Shown here: piece by piece, positions 18,992-27,419 of the stretch | Numbering within the stretch: position 1 is the first letter of the stretch | Layout: the number at the start of each line of letters is the position of its first letter | Assembly (NCBI RefSeq): GCF_024753205.1 | Contig: NZ_JANUGZ010000008.1 | Location: forward strand, 1 to 64,000 | DNA from: Massilia aurea | GTDB taxonomy: Bacteria; Pseudomonadota; Gammaproteobacteria; Burkholderiales; Burkholderiaceae_D | Direction of reading: 5' to 3' | Length of the DNA stretch: 64,000 nucleotides | Notes under the pieces: generated by a model | What the model was told of the DNA's origin: nothing | Databases searched by the model: none | Seen by the model: only the letters and a program-made list of their open reading frames with translations | Position numbers and translations under genes: made by a program

Positions 18992-19789
18992 TTAATAGGG
19001 GAAAGTATTGGTGGAATCAGTGAGCATTCCTGCAAGTTTCGCAATTACCTGACGTTCAGCTCCAGTGAGTTCGGGGTGAAAAACTGAAAGAGCCAGAACT
19101 ATTCTGTTACTGTTACCGAAGTTGCCTGCCGAGTGGGTATAAGAATGATTGAAGGAAAATATTTCTCCGGCCTTCGGATTAATCGTTTTCTCTCGTATCG
19201 TTAAATAACAGCCGGAAGGCGTTTCCAATGGTAGCCAAACATTTACAAAAATATTGTTCTGATCTGTGTGTGGGCGTAGATGTTCCCCTGGCCCCATTAT
19301 CAAAAAAATTGCATTCATCATGAACGACGTCTGGTTCAATACCTCATGTAGGACGCGTGTTGTCTCAGGAAACGCGCGACACCGTTCATTATAAAAAGTG
19401 CCTGCGCGATAAAGCCTCCATTCGCGCCACTGCTTGGGGTTTCCTTGCAGCGGCAACGCGTTCGATGGCGCGTTGCCACCCAATCCGTAGGGAGGTGGAA
19501 CTATTGTCCCGTTCACGAACTGCTGTGCCTCTCTTCTGATATTGAGAAAATTCTCACGAAGCGTATCAACGAACTTAAAACATGAGGGGGAAATCCAGGC
19601 CTCATCTTTCAAACCTGGCATGAAGAATCCCTTGGCGACTTGACCATGGTATGGTTCAGGTACGATTTTACCTGTCCAGATATCGAGCGTTGCTCGTAAG
19701 CGTTGCAGATCGGTTGACGACCAATGTAAAGAGGCGTCCTGTAGCACGCGCTCGACAGTACTAACATGTATTTTTGACGTGTTCAACAT
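18992..19789 (-). CDS. Aspartyl/asparaginyl beta-hydroxylase-like oxygenase
   Basis: 265 residues. The C-terminal half carries the Asp/Asn hydroxylase double-stranded beta-helix: GPGEHLRPHTD supplies the first metal histidine and HSAGNFGNSNRIVLALSVF the second histidine/arginine region that holds 2-oxoglutarate. Members act on free, peptidyl or carrier-bound Asp, and several NRPS clusters use them to make 3-hydroxy-aspartate, a bidentate iron ligand. Minus strand, followed 140 bp upstream by the phosphopantetheinyl transferase gene in the same orientation. If the peptide is a siderophore this enzyme would install an iron-binding hydroxyl; the visible sequence does not prove it. Fold assignment is solid, substrate is inferred. 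Confidence 0.85.
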   Translation of the reverse strand: MLNTSKIHVSTVERVLQDASLHWSSTDLQRLRATLDIWTGKIVPEPYHGQVAKGFFMPGLKDEAWISPSCFKFVDTLRENFLNIRREAQQFVNGTIVPPPYGLGGNAPSNALPLQGNPKQWREWRLYRAGTFYNERCRAFPETTRVLHEVLNQTSFMMNAIFLIMGPGEHLRPHTDQNNIFVNVWLPLETPSGCYLTIREKTINPKAGEIFSFNHSYTHSAGNFGNSNRIVLALSVFHPELTGAERQVIAKLAGMLTDSTNTFPY

Positions 19790-19929
19790 ATCTATTCCTT
19801 TTAGCGATCAAGAATTCTATCATTTTTAATGATTAGATAGCCCTTTAATTGTGAGAGGAAATAGGCGCGTACTCCGTGTATTGATTCGGTTTAACAAGCT
19901 CATGACGTAGATCTATTAAAGCTGTTTTC

Positions 19930-20664
19930 TCAATTGTGAAAAGGCCGTCTGCGATAGAGCGTAAGGTAATGATCGTCTGCGATTTCTAGAAAGTCAACAC
20001 AACCCTTTGTGCCCTGGCGAAACTCATCGCTTATTGTTTTTACCAAGCTGAAATTAATCTTTTTTGCTATGAGATCAATCGAGTCAATTCGCATCACCTC
20101 GTAACCAAAGATGTCGTCAACAGAAGCCGACACAGCTTTGAAGAAGCTTTCTTTTGCCGAAAATGCAAGTGTTGCTGCGTTTGCTCGCTGGTTAAGTGGG
20201 ATAGTACCAAGCAGTCTGCGCTCATCCTCGTCTAGCACAACATATTCGACGTCTCGCTTAGCAGTACCTACTAGACGGCGCTCAATATCTAAGCCAAGTC
20301 CATTTCCAAATTCATGAGGAATTACCGCGGCCGCCGCAAACCTGTCGCTGTGACTGATACTGCCTGTTATACCAGATGGCCATATAGGTGCGCGCTGAGG
20401 GCCAATTTCAAGTTGAATGTGAGCGGCACCATACTGCGAGAGCGCACAGCTTGCAGCGAGCCGACCAAAAAAGAACTCTACCCGACGTCGAAATACGCTA
20501 CGCGCAATCTGATCCGGGCATGCTATCGACATCTGTCGGTAAGCGTCCATTCGGAATTCCATGAGGTCGAATTCAATCAGTTGCACTGGGATGTGGTCGG
20601 CACTGACATATACTGTTTGTAGCCGGAGCATTCCCGAAATAGACGGAGCAATAGTCATCTGCAT
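19930..20664 (-). CDS. Sfp/EntD-type 4'-phosphopantetheinyl transferase
   Basis: 244 residues, the normal size. Family motifs are RAPIWPSGITGSISHSD (substrate loop), GLGLDIER (Mg-binding Asp-x-Glu) and FSAKESFFKA (catalytic SxKES). The enzyme transfers phosphopantetheine from CoA to the serine of thiolation domains, so it activates the three synthetases here. Start is the ATG at 20664; a second in-frame ATG lies two codons later and either could be used. It shares orientation with the hydroxylase downstream. A cluster-borne transferase is typical of siderophore loci, though it could also serve other carrier proteins in the cell. Confidence 0.93.
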   Translation of the reverse strand: MQMTIAPSISGMLRLQTVYVSADHIPVQLIEFDLMEFRMDAYRQMSIACPDQIARSVFRRRVEFFFGRLAASCALSQYGAAHIQLEIGPQRAPIWPSGITGSISHSDRFAAAAVIPHEFGNGLGLDIERRLVGTAKRDVEYVVLDEDERRLLGTIPLNQRANAATLAFSAKESFFKAVSASVDDIFGYEVMRIDSIDLIAKKINFSLVKTISDEFRQGTKGCVDFLEIADDHYLTLYRRRPFHN

Positions 20665-20865
20665 TTACTCAGCTTGAATTGGTTTCGTATCACATTGCTA
20701 TAAAATCGAGTTATCTGTCAAGAAGTTTTTTAGGAGAACGCTGGTTGTTCTAGCTACTCATTCCTTGTAGAACCGCCGCGGGAAGAATATGATGTACTCT
20801 GCCATGTTCTTCATTTATGCAATTCGGATATATGACTTTGGCTTCTTAGTACTGTTTGACAAGGA

Positions 20866-22023
20866 ATGTTTGATCAGATGAGCGCGATAACATGTATAGA
20901 AGATCTGCGAGAATTGGCTAGAAAGCGTGTTCCCCGCATGTTTTATGATTACGTTGATGGAGGCTCTTGGACTGAAGCAACGTACCTTGCTAACGAAGCG
21001 GATTTCGCTCGCATCAAACTGCGTCAGCGTGTCGGGTTGAATGTCGCCCAACGGACGACGCGCAGTAAGATGCTTGACCAAGAGGTTGCAATGCCCGTGG
21101 CCCTCGCTCCAGTCGGATTGGCAGGAATGCAGTATGCTGATGGTGAAATTTTGGCGGCACGCGCTGCTGAGAAATTTGGCGTTCCTTTTACATTGTCAAC
21201 TATGAGCATATGTTCAATAGAAGAAGTGGCAGCTCACACGGTGAACCCATTTTGGTTTCAGTTATACATGTTTAAGGATCGAAGCTTTGTAAAGTGTCTG
21301 ATCGACCGAGCACGAAAAGCCGATTGCTCCGCATTGGTGCTAACTTTAGACGTCGCTGTCTTTGGACAACGCCATAAGGACGTAAAGAACCGTATGTCGT
21401 TACCGCTCAAAATGACCGGGGCGAACATTGTAGACATGTTGCGTAGGCCGGTTTGGTGCGCGCGTATGATTTCCACATCGCGACGTGGGTTTGGAAACAT
21501 CATGGGTTACGTAGACAATGTATCGAACATGAGTTCACTGGCAGCCTGGACGACTGAACAATTTGACTCGTCGCTAACGTGGAAGGATGTCCAATGGGTA
21601 CGCAGATTGTGGGCGGGAAAGTTAATTGTTAAGGGGATTATGGACGTTGAAGATGCCGAATTGGCTGTCGCCTGCGGCGCCGACGCGCTAATTGTTTCAA
21701 ATCATGGCGGTCGGCAACTAGATGGAACATCCTCTAGTATCGCAGCCCTTAGTTTAATCGCTGATGCCTGTAAAGATCGCATCGAAATACACATGGATGG
21801 CGGCATCCGTTCCGGGCAGGACGTTGCGCGAGCATTGGCATTGGGTGCTAAGGGTGTACACATAGGTCGTCCATTTGTTTATGGGCTTGGGGCGTTAGGC
21901 GAGTCCGGCGTTACAAAATGTTTGGAAATCATTCATAACGAACTCGATTTGACAATGGGGCTCTGTGGTCTCTCAGACGTGAAAGCTATCAGTAGAGAAA
22001 ATCTCGTTCCCGGATCGCACTAG
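20866..22023 (+). CDS. FMN-dependent alpha-hydroxy-acid oxidase/dehydrogenase (LldD-like)
   Basis: 385 residues, full length for the family. TIM-barrel signature features are visible: PVALAPVGLAGM, FWFQLYMFKD, the catalytic SNHGGRQLDG and FMN phosphate-binding DGGIRSGQDVARALALGA. It oxidises L-2-hydroxy acids such as lactate, or other small hydroxy acids. It is divergent from the transferase gene. Whether it belongs to the peptide pathway (making a 2-oxo acid) or is a neighbouring catabolic gene cannot be decided. The ATG at 20866 sits directly behind AAGGA, too close to be ideal; the next ATG at 20878 is an alternative start. Confidence 0.88.
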   Translation: MFDQMSAITCIEDLRELARKRVPRMFYDYVDGGSWTEATYLANEADFARIKLRQRVGLNVAQRTTRSKMLDQEVAMPVALAPVGLAGMQYADGEILAARAAEKFGVPFTLSTMSICSIEEVAAHTVNPFWFQLYMFKDRSFVKCLIDRARKADCSALVLTLDVAVFGQRHKDVKNRMSLPLKMTGANIVDMLRRPVWCARMISTSRRGFGNIMGYVDNVSNMSSLAAWTTEQFDSSLTWKDVQWVRRLWAGKLIVKGIMDVEDAELAVACGADALIVSNHGGRQLDGTSSSIAALSLIADACKDRIEIHMDGGIRSGQDVARALALGAKGVHIGRPFVYGLGALGESGVTKCLEIIHNELDLTMGLCGLSDVKAISRENLVPGSH

Positions 22024-22104
22024 CATGCATGCTCTTTCCTTCATGAATTTATTAATTTCATCCGATTTAGTTGATTTTTAAGTTCCGCATGCTCATAAAC
22101 TCAT

Positions 22105-22260
22105 TTAACGAATAATTTCGGCTTGGCGTGTTGCCAGTCTTTGAGCCGGAATTGGTATTTTGATACCGGTGGCACGCTGTAAAATGTCATGGTTATAAAG
22201 TTTGAGGTACCTGAGCAGGGTCTTTCTCAGGTCGGCACTGCGGTCAAATTGGATTTTGCC
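22105..22260 (-). pseudogene. IS481-type transposase, C-terminal remnant
   Basis: An open minus-strand stretch of 51 codons ending at a TAA (22105-22107) reads DLRKTLLRYLKLYNHDILQ and continues with an AQR/ATRQ tail. This matches the conserved C-terminal block of IS481-family transposases (typically TLLRYVWLYNHQLPQ). No upstream catalytic domain is in frame, so it is a decayed fragment. Confidence 0.65.
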
Positions 22261-24366
22261 TCATTTGGACGCCGACCGTTTCACTATCCCGTTGGTTTAT
22301 GGATATGATGGAAACTCTGATCGGTGCTAGATGATCATACTCGTGCAAGCCTGATCGAATGCATGACCACCGCTCGGCTTCTTATATCTCGTGTAAAGAC
22401 GATCCGAAAACTGCTTTCCGTTATAGGTCAGTATTTTGGAAATCTTGATTCTCTATCTGACGGCTTGAAATCAGTGAAGGTGTCGCGACGGAAAACGCAC
22501 GATCAAATAATTAAGCAACGTCTTTGTACTAGAAACGGCCGCGTTGCGAAGAAAAACACGACCGTACAAAGCCCCACCTATAATTAAGGAAAGTATAACT
22601 AAAACGATGCCGCTGACCTAGAAATTAAGTTACAAGTTGGACGAATGCATTTGGATCAATACTGTCTCCAAAATAACAGCGATGTATTTCCGACGCAATG
22701 TACACAATCCTGCGCGTTCGACGAGTTCCAAAGTAAAGTCCCGTGTGCATAAATAATCCACGGTGTTTTTCGCAGGGATAGCGGTCGTTCGTTAGTTACA
22801 ACGGTCCGAGAAATATGATCGCATGCGATAATAACTTCAGGGCCGCAGCAAATCCGTTTCGCATGGGCGATTGTGGCTTCCCTAATTGACTCAGTTTCAG
22901 GGATCAAGATGATTTTTCAACCGACTATAAGCACGAAGCGAGGCTGAATAAGTTTGGTGATGCGCTTCGGGTGTAGTAGCAGCTATATTTCGCTGCGCTG
23001 GCGACGGTAGTGGACCGTGCAAAGCCATGTACCCGACCTGCATGCAGCGGCTGTTTAACGGCCCGTTCGCGTTGATGATTGGCGTTCTTCTGAATCAGCA
23101 GTTGTTTAATTTCGGCGGCGACCAGATTTAATTCCAAGTGCTAGATCGTCTAATCCTTCAGTGCTTTGGCGAACTGCGCTCCAGCGGTCAGATCCCGTCC
23201 GCTCGACGATCTGAATGTTGACAGAATGCTACTGCGGTCAGCGGAAGAGCTTGTTCAGGCATATTCACCGTTGATTCAGCCACCGAGCGTTTTGCTGACA
23301 CTGAACAGCAGTAACTCTATGTGCTCTGTAAATTTATGCTCATTACATCGGCATGCAGGTTGAGAGTTCGTCGGAGATCCAAGTCGGGGCAGACACCAAT
23401 GTTCTTATGCTACCAGGGTATTTTTTTAAATTGCACCAAATAAATATTGCCAAGTTTTGCGATCTAATGCAAAATTGAGATTTAACGTTTTCTATAGTTT
23501 ACTTGTATTGGTTTACTTCACTTGTATGGCTACAAAGTTTCCCGGAACTAAACTTTTTTCCTAGGGTGCGTGTTTATAACAAGATTTCTATGCGTCGTGA
23601 TATTTCGATAGAAGGGCATGATTTGATCTAGTCGGCGGCATGTCCATTCATTAACTTTGATAATTGAGTAATTCGGTGCTGATTGCGACCTTCGTTTTTT
23701 TAGTCAGTTATGGAATTTTTTGGTGGAATCGAGATTAGTCCCGTTAAGCGAGTGACAATGGATTTCTTAAACAGGTTGCTAGGGTGGCGCTGATTAATTC
23801 GTTTTCCGGAAATCCACCCTATTAGAAATCAAGCGCTTACGAGAGAAATCTTAGGAAATTATGAATTAATCGGCGATTCTCTAGATTTCTGGGTGAACTA
23901 TCTGATGAACTTGAATTAGACCGGATCCTATCCGGCCGCGCGAATAGGTGCGGTGGTCGAACGTTGCGGGGATGTAGTCACGGGTGCAGAGCGCTTGCCT
24001 ATTTTTTAGGCGCTATAAGTCTTCAGATTTTCAAATAGAATGCTCGAAAAAGACCATACGCTGAATTGTGATAATTTTAAAGTTTCGAGAAAAGCTGGAT
24101 TTTTTGGTTTCATCGATGAATAGCGGGCTTGGCGTCGCGTGCATCGCTATTTCGGCTGCCCGTAGAATCGACTTTAATTTTCCAAGTAGTGCCGAATGAT
24201 GCTTAATACCACGACAATGAATTGATGATTTTGGCTGCTATTGCAACACGCTAGAGGTGTGATATTGCAAGTCGGATTTTTAGAAGCAATGCGAGAGATT
24301 CTTCTGTTACAAGCGGACTATCTTTGTTGATTATCACATCTAACATTCAAATTATATAGGATTAAC
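22261..24366. other. Gene-poor, decayed intergenic region
   Basis: About 2.1 kb in which I find no convincing gene. Short open frames (for example 22324-22587 plus and 22925-23137 minus) have no ribosome site, no recognisable motif and atypical composition. Stretches around 22.7-23.4 kb have a GC content and codon texture suggestive of eroded coding DNA, in keeping with the IS481 remnant next to it. The AT-rich 23.4-24.36 kb part includes the promoter region of the SIMPL gene. Confidence 0.5.
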
Positions 24367-25095
24367 ATGTTGAGAAAAGTTTTGGCGTTCGTGGCTTTAG
24401 CCTTCCTTCCGTTTTTCGCTCAGGCTAATGATCTGCCTAATTATCCTTTCATACACGTGAGTGGGAGTGCGATGCTTCATGTTCGTCCGGATATTGGTGA
24501 GATTGATATTGAGATCACGTCCAGTAATCTGGATTCGCAACAAGCTTGGAAAACGGTTGAGGAAACACTTACCAGCGTCAAAGCGTTGCTTTGCTATCAC
24601 AATGTAAAAGGTGAAGATCTTTCGGTGCAGAATATTGAATCCCGCCGCCGTAAGGCGGCTGAGCAAAACGTGTCTAACGAACAGATTCCAATTGAAATTT
24701 TTACCTCGGTGCACATTACCGTTCGTGAGATGTCCAAATGGCAGGAGATTGTAACCGCGCTGATGAGAATGCAAAATATTAATTCAATGGCTGTTGCCTT
24801 CAGTATTTCAAACAAGAACGAGATCGAATCTCAGCTTGTTAATCAGGCTATTGCAGAAGCCTATAGAAAAGCCCTGATTATCGCAAAAGGAGTTCGAGGA
24901 AAAGTCGGCCCCGTCAATGCTGTTGCTATTTCTCCATTAAAGAACCTTGCAAATTCATTTGGGCTTGCAGCGGCTTTGCCTTTTCAGCGTTCGGAACGCC
25001 TTAATGAAAGGCGGCCCGAGACCGAGACCGACTACACTTTAGTTGCCGTTCAAAAATTGAGCCAAGAGGTAGACGTAATCTATCGCATTAAGTAA
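24367..25095 (+). CDS. SIMPL (DUF541) domain secreted protein
   Basis: 242 residues. The N-terminal 20 residues form a Sec signal peptide ending AQA before NDLPNYPF. The mature part follows the SIMPL/DUF541 pattern: IHVSGSAMLHVRPDIGEIDIEI, the KGEDLSVQNIESRRRK region and a C-terminal EAYRKALIIAKGV helix. Family members are periplasmic oligomers of poorly defined function, some linked to envelope stress. An AGGATTAAC ribosome site precedes the ATG. It is separated from neighbours by long gaps and looks monocistronic, with a good terminator 280 bp downstream. Confidence 0.85.
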   Translation: MLRKVLAFVALAFLPFFAQANDLPNYPFIHVSGSAMLHVRPDIGEIDIEITSSNLDSQQAWKTVEETLTSVKALLCYHNVKGEDLSVQNIESRRRKAAEQNVSNEQIPIEIFTSVHITVREMSKWQEIVTALMRMQNINSMAVAFSISNKNEIESQLVNQAIAEAYRKALIIAKGVRGKVGPVNAVAISPLKNLANSFGLAAALPFQRSERLNERRPETETDYTLVAVQKLSQEVDVIYRIK

Positions 25096-25370
25096 TATCC
25101 ATCCCCCATTATACTGGCTCCGTGTAAGAAGCCGGATTCTTAAGGTAGAGCTGCTGATATAGCCTACGCGGAATCGCGAGTATCCTGGATCTTACCGTCA
25201 GCCGTTCTGCCGCCTAGTTTACAGAACTTGTCGTCGAAGTTCCGAAACCCGGGTAGTCTTGCGTTGCCGCTGGCTGGCCGTCGTCATCGCCCTGGCTACA
25301 GTGCTGCGTTGCCGGCGCTGCGCGTAATGATCCATTAACGAGACGGCTGCAAAGCAGCGAAACGATGATG

Positions 25371-25393
25371 AAAACGGCCCACGGGCCGTTTTT
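25371..25393. terminator. Rho-independent terminator, bidirectional
   Basis: AAAACGGCCC-ac-GGGCCGTTTTT: a perfect 8-9 bp GC-rich stem flanked by A and T runs, so it can act on either strand. It lies downstream of the SIMPL gene, beyond the 3' end of the minus-strand island, and 11 bp before the att-like repeat. The remaining sequence of 25096-25634 shows no gene. Confidence 0.75.
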
Positions 25394-25403
25394 GGCGGAT
25401 GGT

Positions 25404-25431
25404 CCCTTCGATGATAATTATTATTATCGTC
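25404..25431. repeat. Dyad repeat, att-like site A
   Basis: 28-bp sequence CCCTTCGATGATAATT followed by ATTATTATCGTC, an imperfect palindrome with arms ATGATAAT / ATTATCGT. It matches 24 of 28 positions of a second copy at 53196-53223, next to the integrase operon. The pair brackets the 27.8-kb block holding the GTPase/caspase operon, toxin genes, small-gene array and Gabija. Recombination-site function is inferred from this arrangement. Confidence 0.5.
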
Positions 25432-25634
25432 TGAGGGACTGTGCAACAAGCGTCGATTCGGGTGGCTGCCCAATTATCAGGCACCCCTTTGAAAGCCGCA
25501 TGGGCGCTGGTTTTTACGAACTTATCAGTAAGGTTATCCACTAAAAATGTTGATATCCATGCCTTGCCCTGAACAATACTGGAGCGCTCAGAGGTTTAGC
25601 GATACTCCATGTAGCAGTAGGGGAAAACCGATAG

Positions 25635-25961
25635 TTAAATTCTGAAATCGTCTAACGACTTCCCACCAGCGAGTCCCTCAGCAATCCACTTTGGCTGCCG
25701 GCCACGACCGGTCCACGTCTGCGCATTGTCAGCTGGGTTCTGGTACTGCACTTGCACCTTTTTTCCGCTGCTCTTCGATTTTTTTCCACCATCCGCAAGC
25801 AGCTCTTCTACCGAAACGCCTAAGCCGTGAGCGATAGCAAAAATCTGTTCGCGTGCTTTGGTGACGTCTTGTTGTTGGCGGGCTTTGATTTCTTTTTCAA
25901 TCTCTGCCTGCAGTCCTTTGAGTTCACTGAGGTTATAGTCCGACAGATCTACCTTGGCCAT
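25635..25961 (-). CDS. H-NS family nucleoid protein
   Basis: 108 residues. N-terminal oligomerisation helices (about 1-60, LSELKGLQAEIEKEIKARQ), a Lys/Ser-rich linker (about 70-80) and the C-terminal DNA-binding domain with TWTGRGRQPKWI, the AT-hook-like loop of betaproteobacterial H-NS/BpH3 proteins. It binds and silences AT-rich, often horizontally acquired DNA. AAGGAT lies a few bases before the ATG. At the edge of the island it may silence the neighbouring foreign genes; many such islands carry their own H-NS paralogue. Family call firm, target inferred. Confidence 0.93.
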   Translation of the reverse strand: MAKVDLSDYNLSELKGLQAEIEKEIKARQQQDVTKAREQIFAIAHGLGVSVEELLADGGKKSKSSGKKVQVQYQNPADNAQTWTGRGRQPKWIAEGLAGGKSLDDFRI

Positions 25962-26292
25962 ATTATCCTTCTTTCTTCGTTAGGTGCTTGAAAAATTAAT
26001 GCTACAAGCGATTCTACTACGCGCATGCCGATCAAACGTATTCACGACTTTTCGAGCGAGTGAACGGCGCTAAGACTGCGCACAAGCGAATTTGGCGTCC
26101 TTAAAGAGAAACGGTCGCTTGGCCATCAATGAGTGCCGTCCTAGCACTTTTCCGAGGAAAATGTAAGTAAGTGAGAGTGTTACATTACTACCACCGCATC
26201 GATGCTTAGTGCTAGGCTAGAAACAAAATTGGTGTTACAACTGCGGCTCTCGGGTGTCAAGGAAAGCCGTGGTGATTCAAAAACGTTCATAC
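25962..26292. other. Intergenic region upstream of H-NS gene
   Basis: 331 bp between the H-NS start and the caspase stop, both on the minus strand. It should contain the H-NS promoter and the 3' end of the caspase transcript. I see no gene and no strong hairpin-T-run terminator. Confidence 0.5.
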
Positions 26293-27393
26293 TTACGGCG
26301 CCTGGAGTATTGCCAACTGCGGATGGTTGGAGAAGTCGTCCTTCGCTGTCCTAAGCAAGCTGCCAAAGTTGATGTTCCTGCCTCCGCCTCCCTGTTTCAG
26401 CGTACGTAGCGCTGCATGCCAGGCAGCCTGGCCAGTAGGATGAAACTGGAGACGGGACAGATCACCACCGGCACGGCTCCACACCTCCTGGTCCCGTGGC
26501 CCAAATGGGTAGAGCTCGATCAGGACCCCCTCTAGCACCGACCAAGGGTCCTTCTCTTTCGCCGTAGGCGTGGCCTCCGAGCTGTACGGCGATTTCTTCC
26601 CGCCGTGGCTCAGCGCAACAGGGAAGTTCACTTCAAGATTGTCAGCCTTAAAGATTGGGTGCTGGTTGTCTGGGATTAGCTTAGGCACCTCCTCGGAGAC
26701 GTAGTTAAACAGGTCAAAGACCTTGATAAAGCCACTTGCGTTCTTGTCGGCAGCTCCGCGCAAACCTGCCAGCAGTACAGTCGTGAAAACGCTGTTCCTC
26801 GCGCCGACAAATACGGCTGACACTTCGTCAGCACGACACGACGCCATCAGGGCGCGTCCGCTCCCAGCAGCCAGCTTCGCGAAGGTGTTTTGGGTATAGC
26901 CAGACTTGAACTCGTGGCCTTTGCCATCGGTCAATCTCTTCGAGATTGCGGCACCTCCAGCATGACAGGCGTCGATGAAGACCAGTAGCCGCTTCGCCTT
27001 AATCTGCGCAAGTGCCGCAGCTAACTCATCCGAGCTAATGGTTGTGTTTTCAATGTCAGCGAGGTCGCTATCCACGGTCGCCAACACGCTATCCTCATTA
27101 CCCGGGCTGCCCAAGACGGCACCGTGGCCGGAGAAAAACACGCAGGCTGTGTCATCAGGGTCCGCGCGAGCAGCCAGGTCGTCAAGACCCTTTAATACGG
27201 CCGCCCGAGTAGCGTTTGCGTCCATGAGAGTGACGACGTTGGCGGGGGCATAGGCACAGTAGTTGGGCGATGAGAGTGTTGCAGCGACGTCGGTGACGTC
27301 GTTCAGGATCGCAGCAGGTAGGCTAGAGATTCGCTGATAGTTCGCCACGCCGATAAGAAGTGCGTGACCTTGTGGATAGCCAGTTGGGTTCAT
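26293..27393 (-). CDS. Caspase-fold (peptidase C14) protease with C-terminal EAD1-like domain
   Basis: 366 residues. The N-terminal ~240 form a caspase/metacaspase domain: His90 in FFSGHGA and Cys143 in FIDACHAGG are the catalytic dyad, both intact. After a Ser/Lys-rich linker (about 262-280) the last ~85 residues form a small domain with LYPFGPRDQEVWSRAGG, AAWHAAL and a DFSNHPQL end. The same pattern ends the GAP1 protein encoded just upstream, and it fits the effector-associated domain 1 (EAD1) of counter-invader systems. Expected role: effector protease recruited by EAD-EAD contact and released on activation, causing cell dormancy or death. Last gene of the five-gene minus-strand operon, 26 bp after GAP1. 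The protease fold is clear; the role follows the published EAD systems. Confidence 0.9.
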   Translation of the reverse strand: MNPTGYPQGHALLIGVANYQRISSLPAAILNDVTDVAATLSSPNYCAYAPANVVTLMDANATRAAVLKGLDDLAARADPDDTACVFFSGHGAVLGSPGNEDSVLATVDSDLADIENTTISSDELAAALAQIKAKRLLVFIDACHAGGAAISKRLTDGKGHEFKSGYTQNTFAKLAAGSGRALMASCRADEVSAVFVGARNSVFTTVLLAGLRGAADKNASGFIKVFDLFNYVSEEVPKLIPDNQHPIFKADNLEVNFPVALSHGGKKSPYSSEATPTAKEKDPWSVLEGVLIELYPFGPRDQEVWSRAGGDLSRLQFHPTGQAAWHAALRTLKQGGGGRNINFGSLLRTAKDDFSNHPQLAILQAP

Positions 27394-27419
27394 GTTTCAA
27401 GGATGGGTATATTGGAACG

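Noticed and set aside
22324..22587. 87-codon frame as a real gene
   Set aside because: No ribosome site, no motif, lies in decayed DNA beside a transposase remnant.
25096..25434. tRNA gene as integration target next to att-like site A
   Set aside because: I searched this stretch by eye for a cloverleaf and T-loop (GTTCGANTC) and found none.
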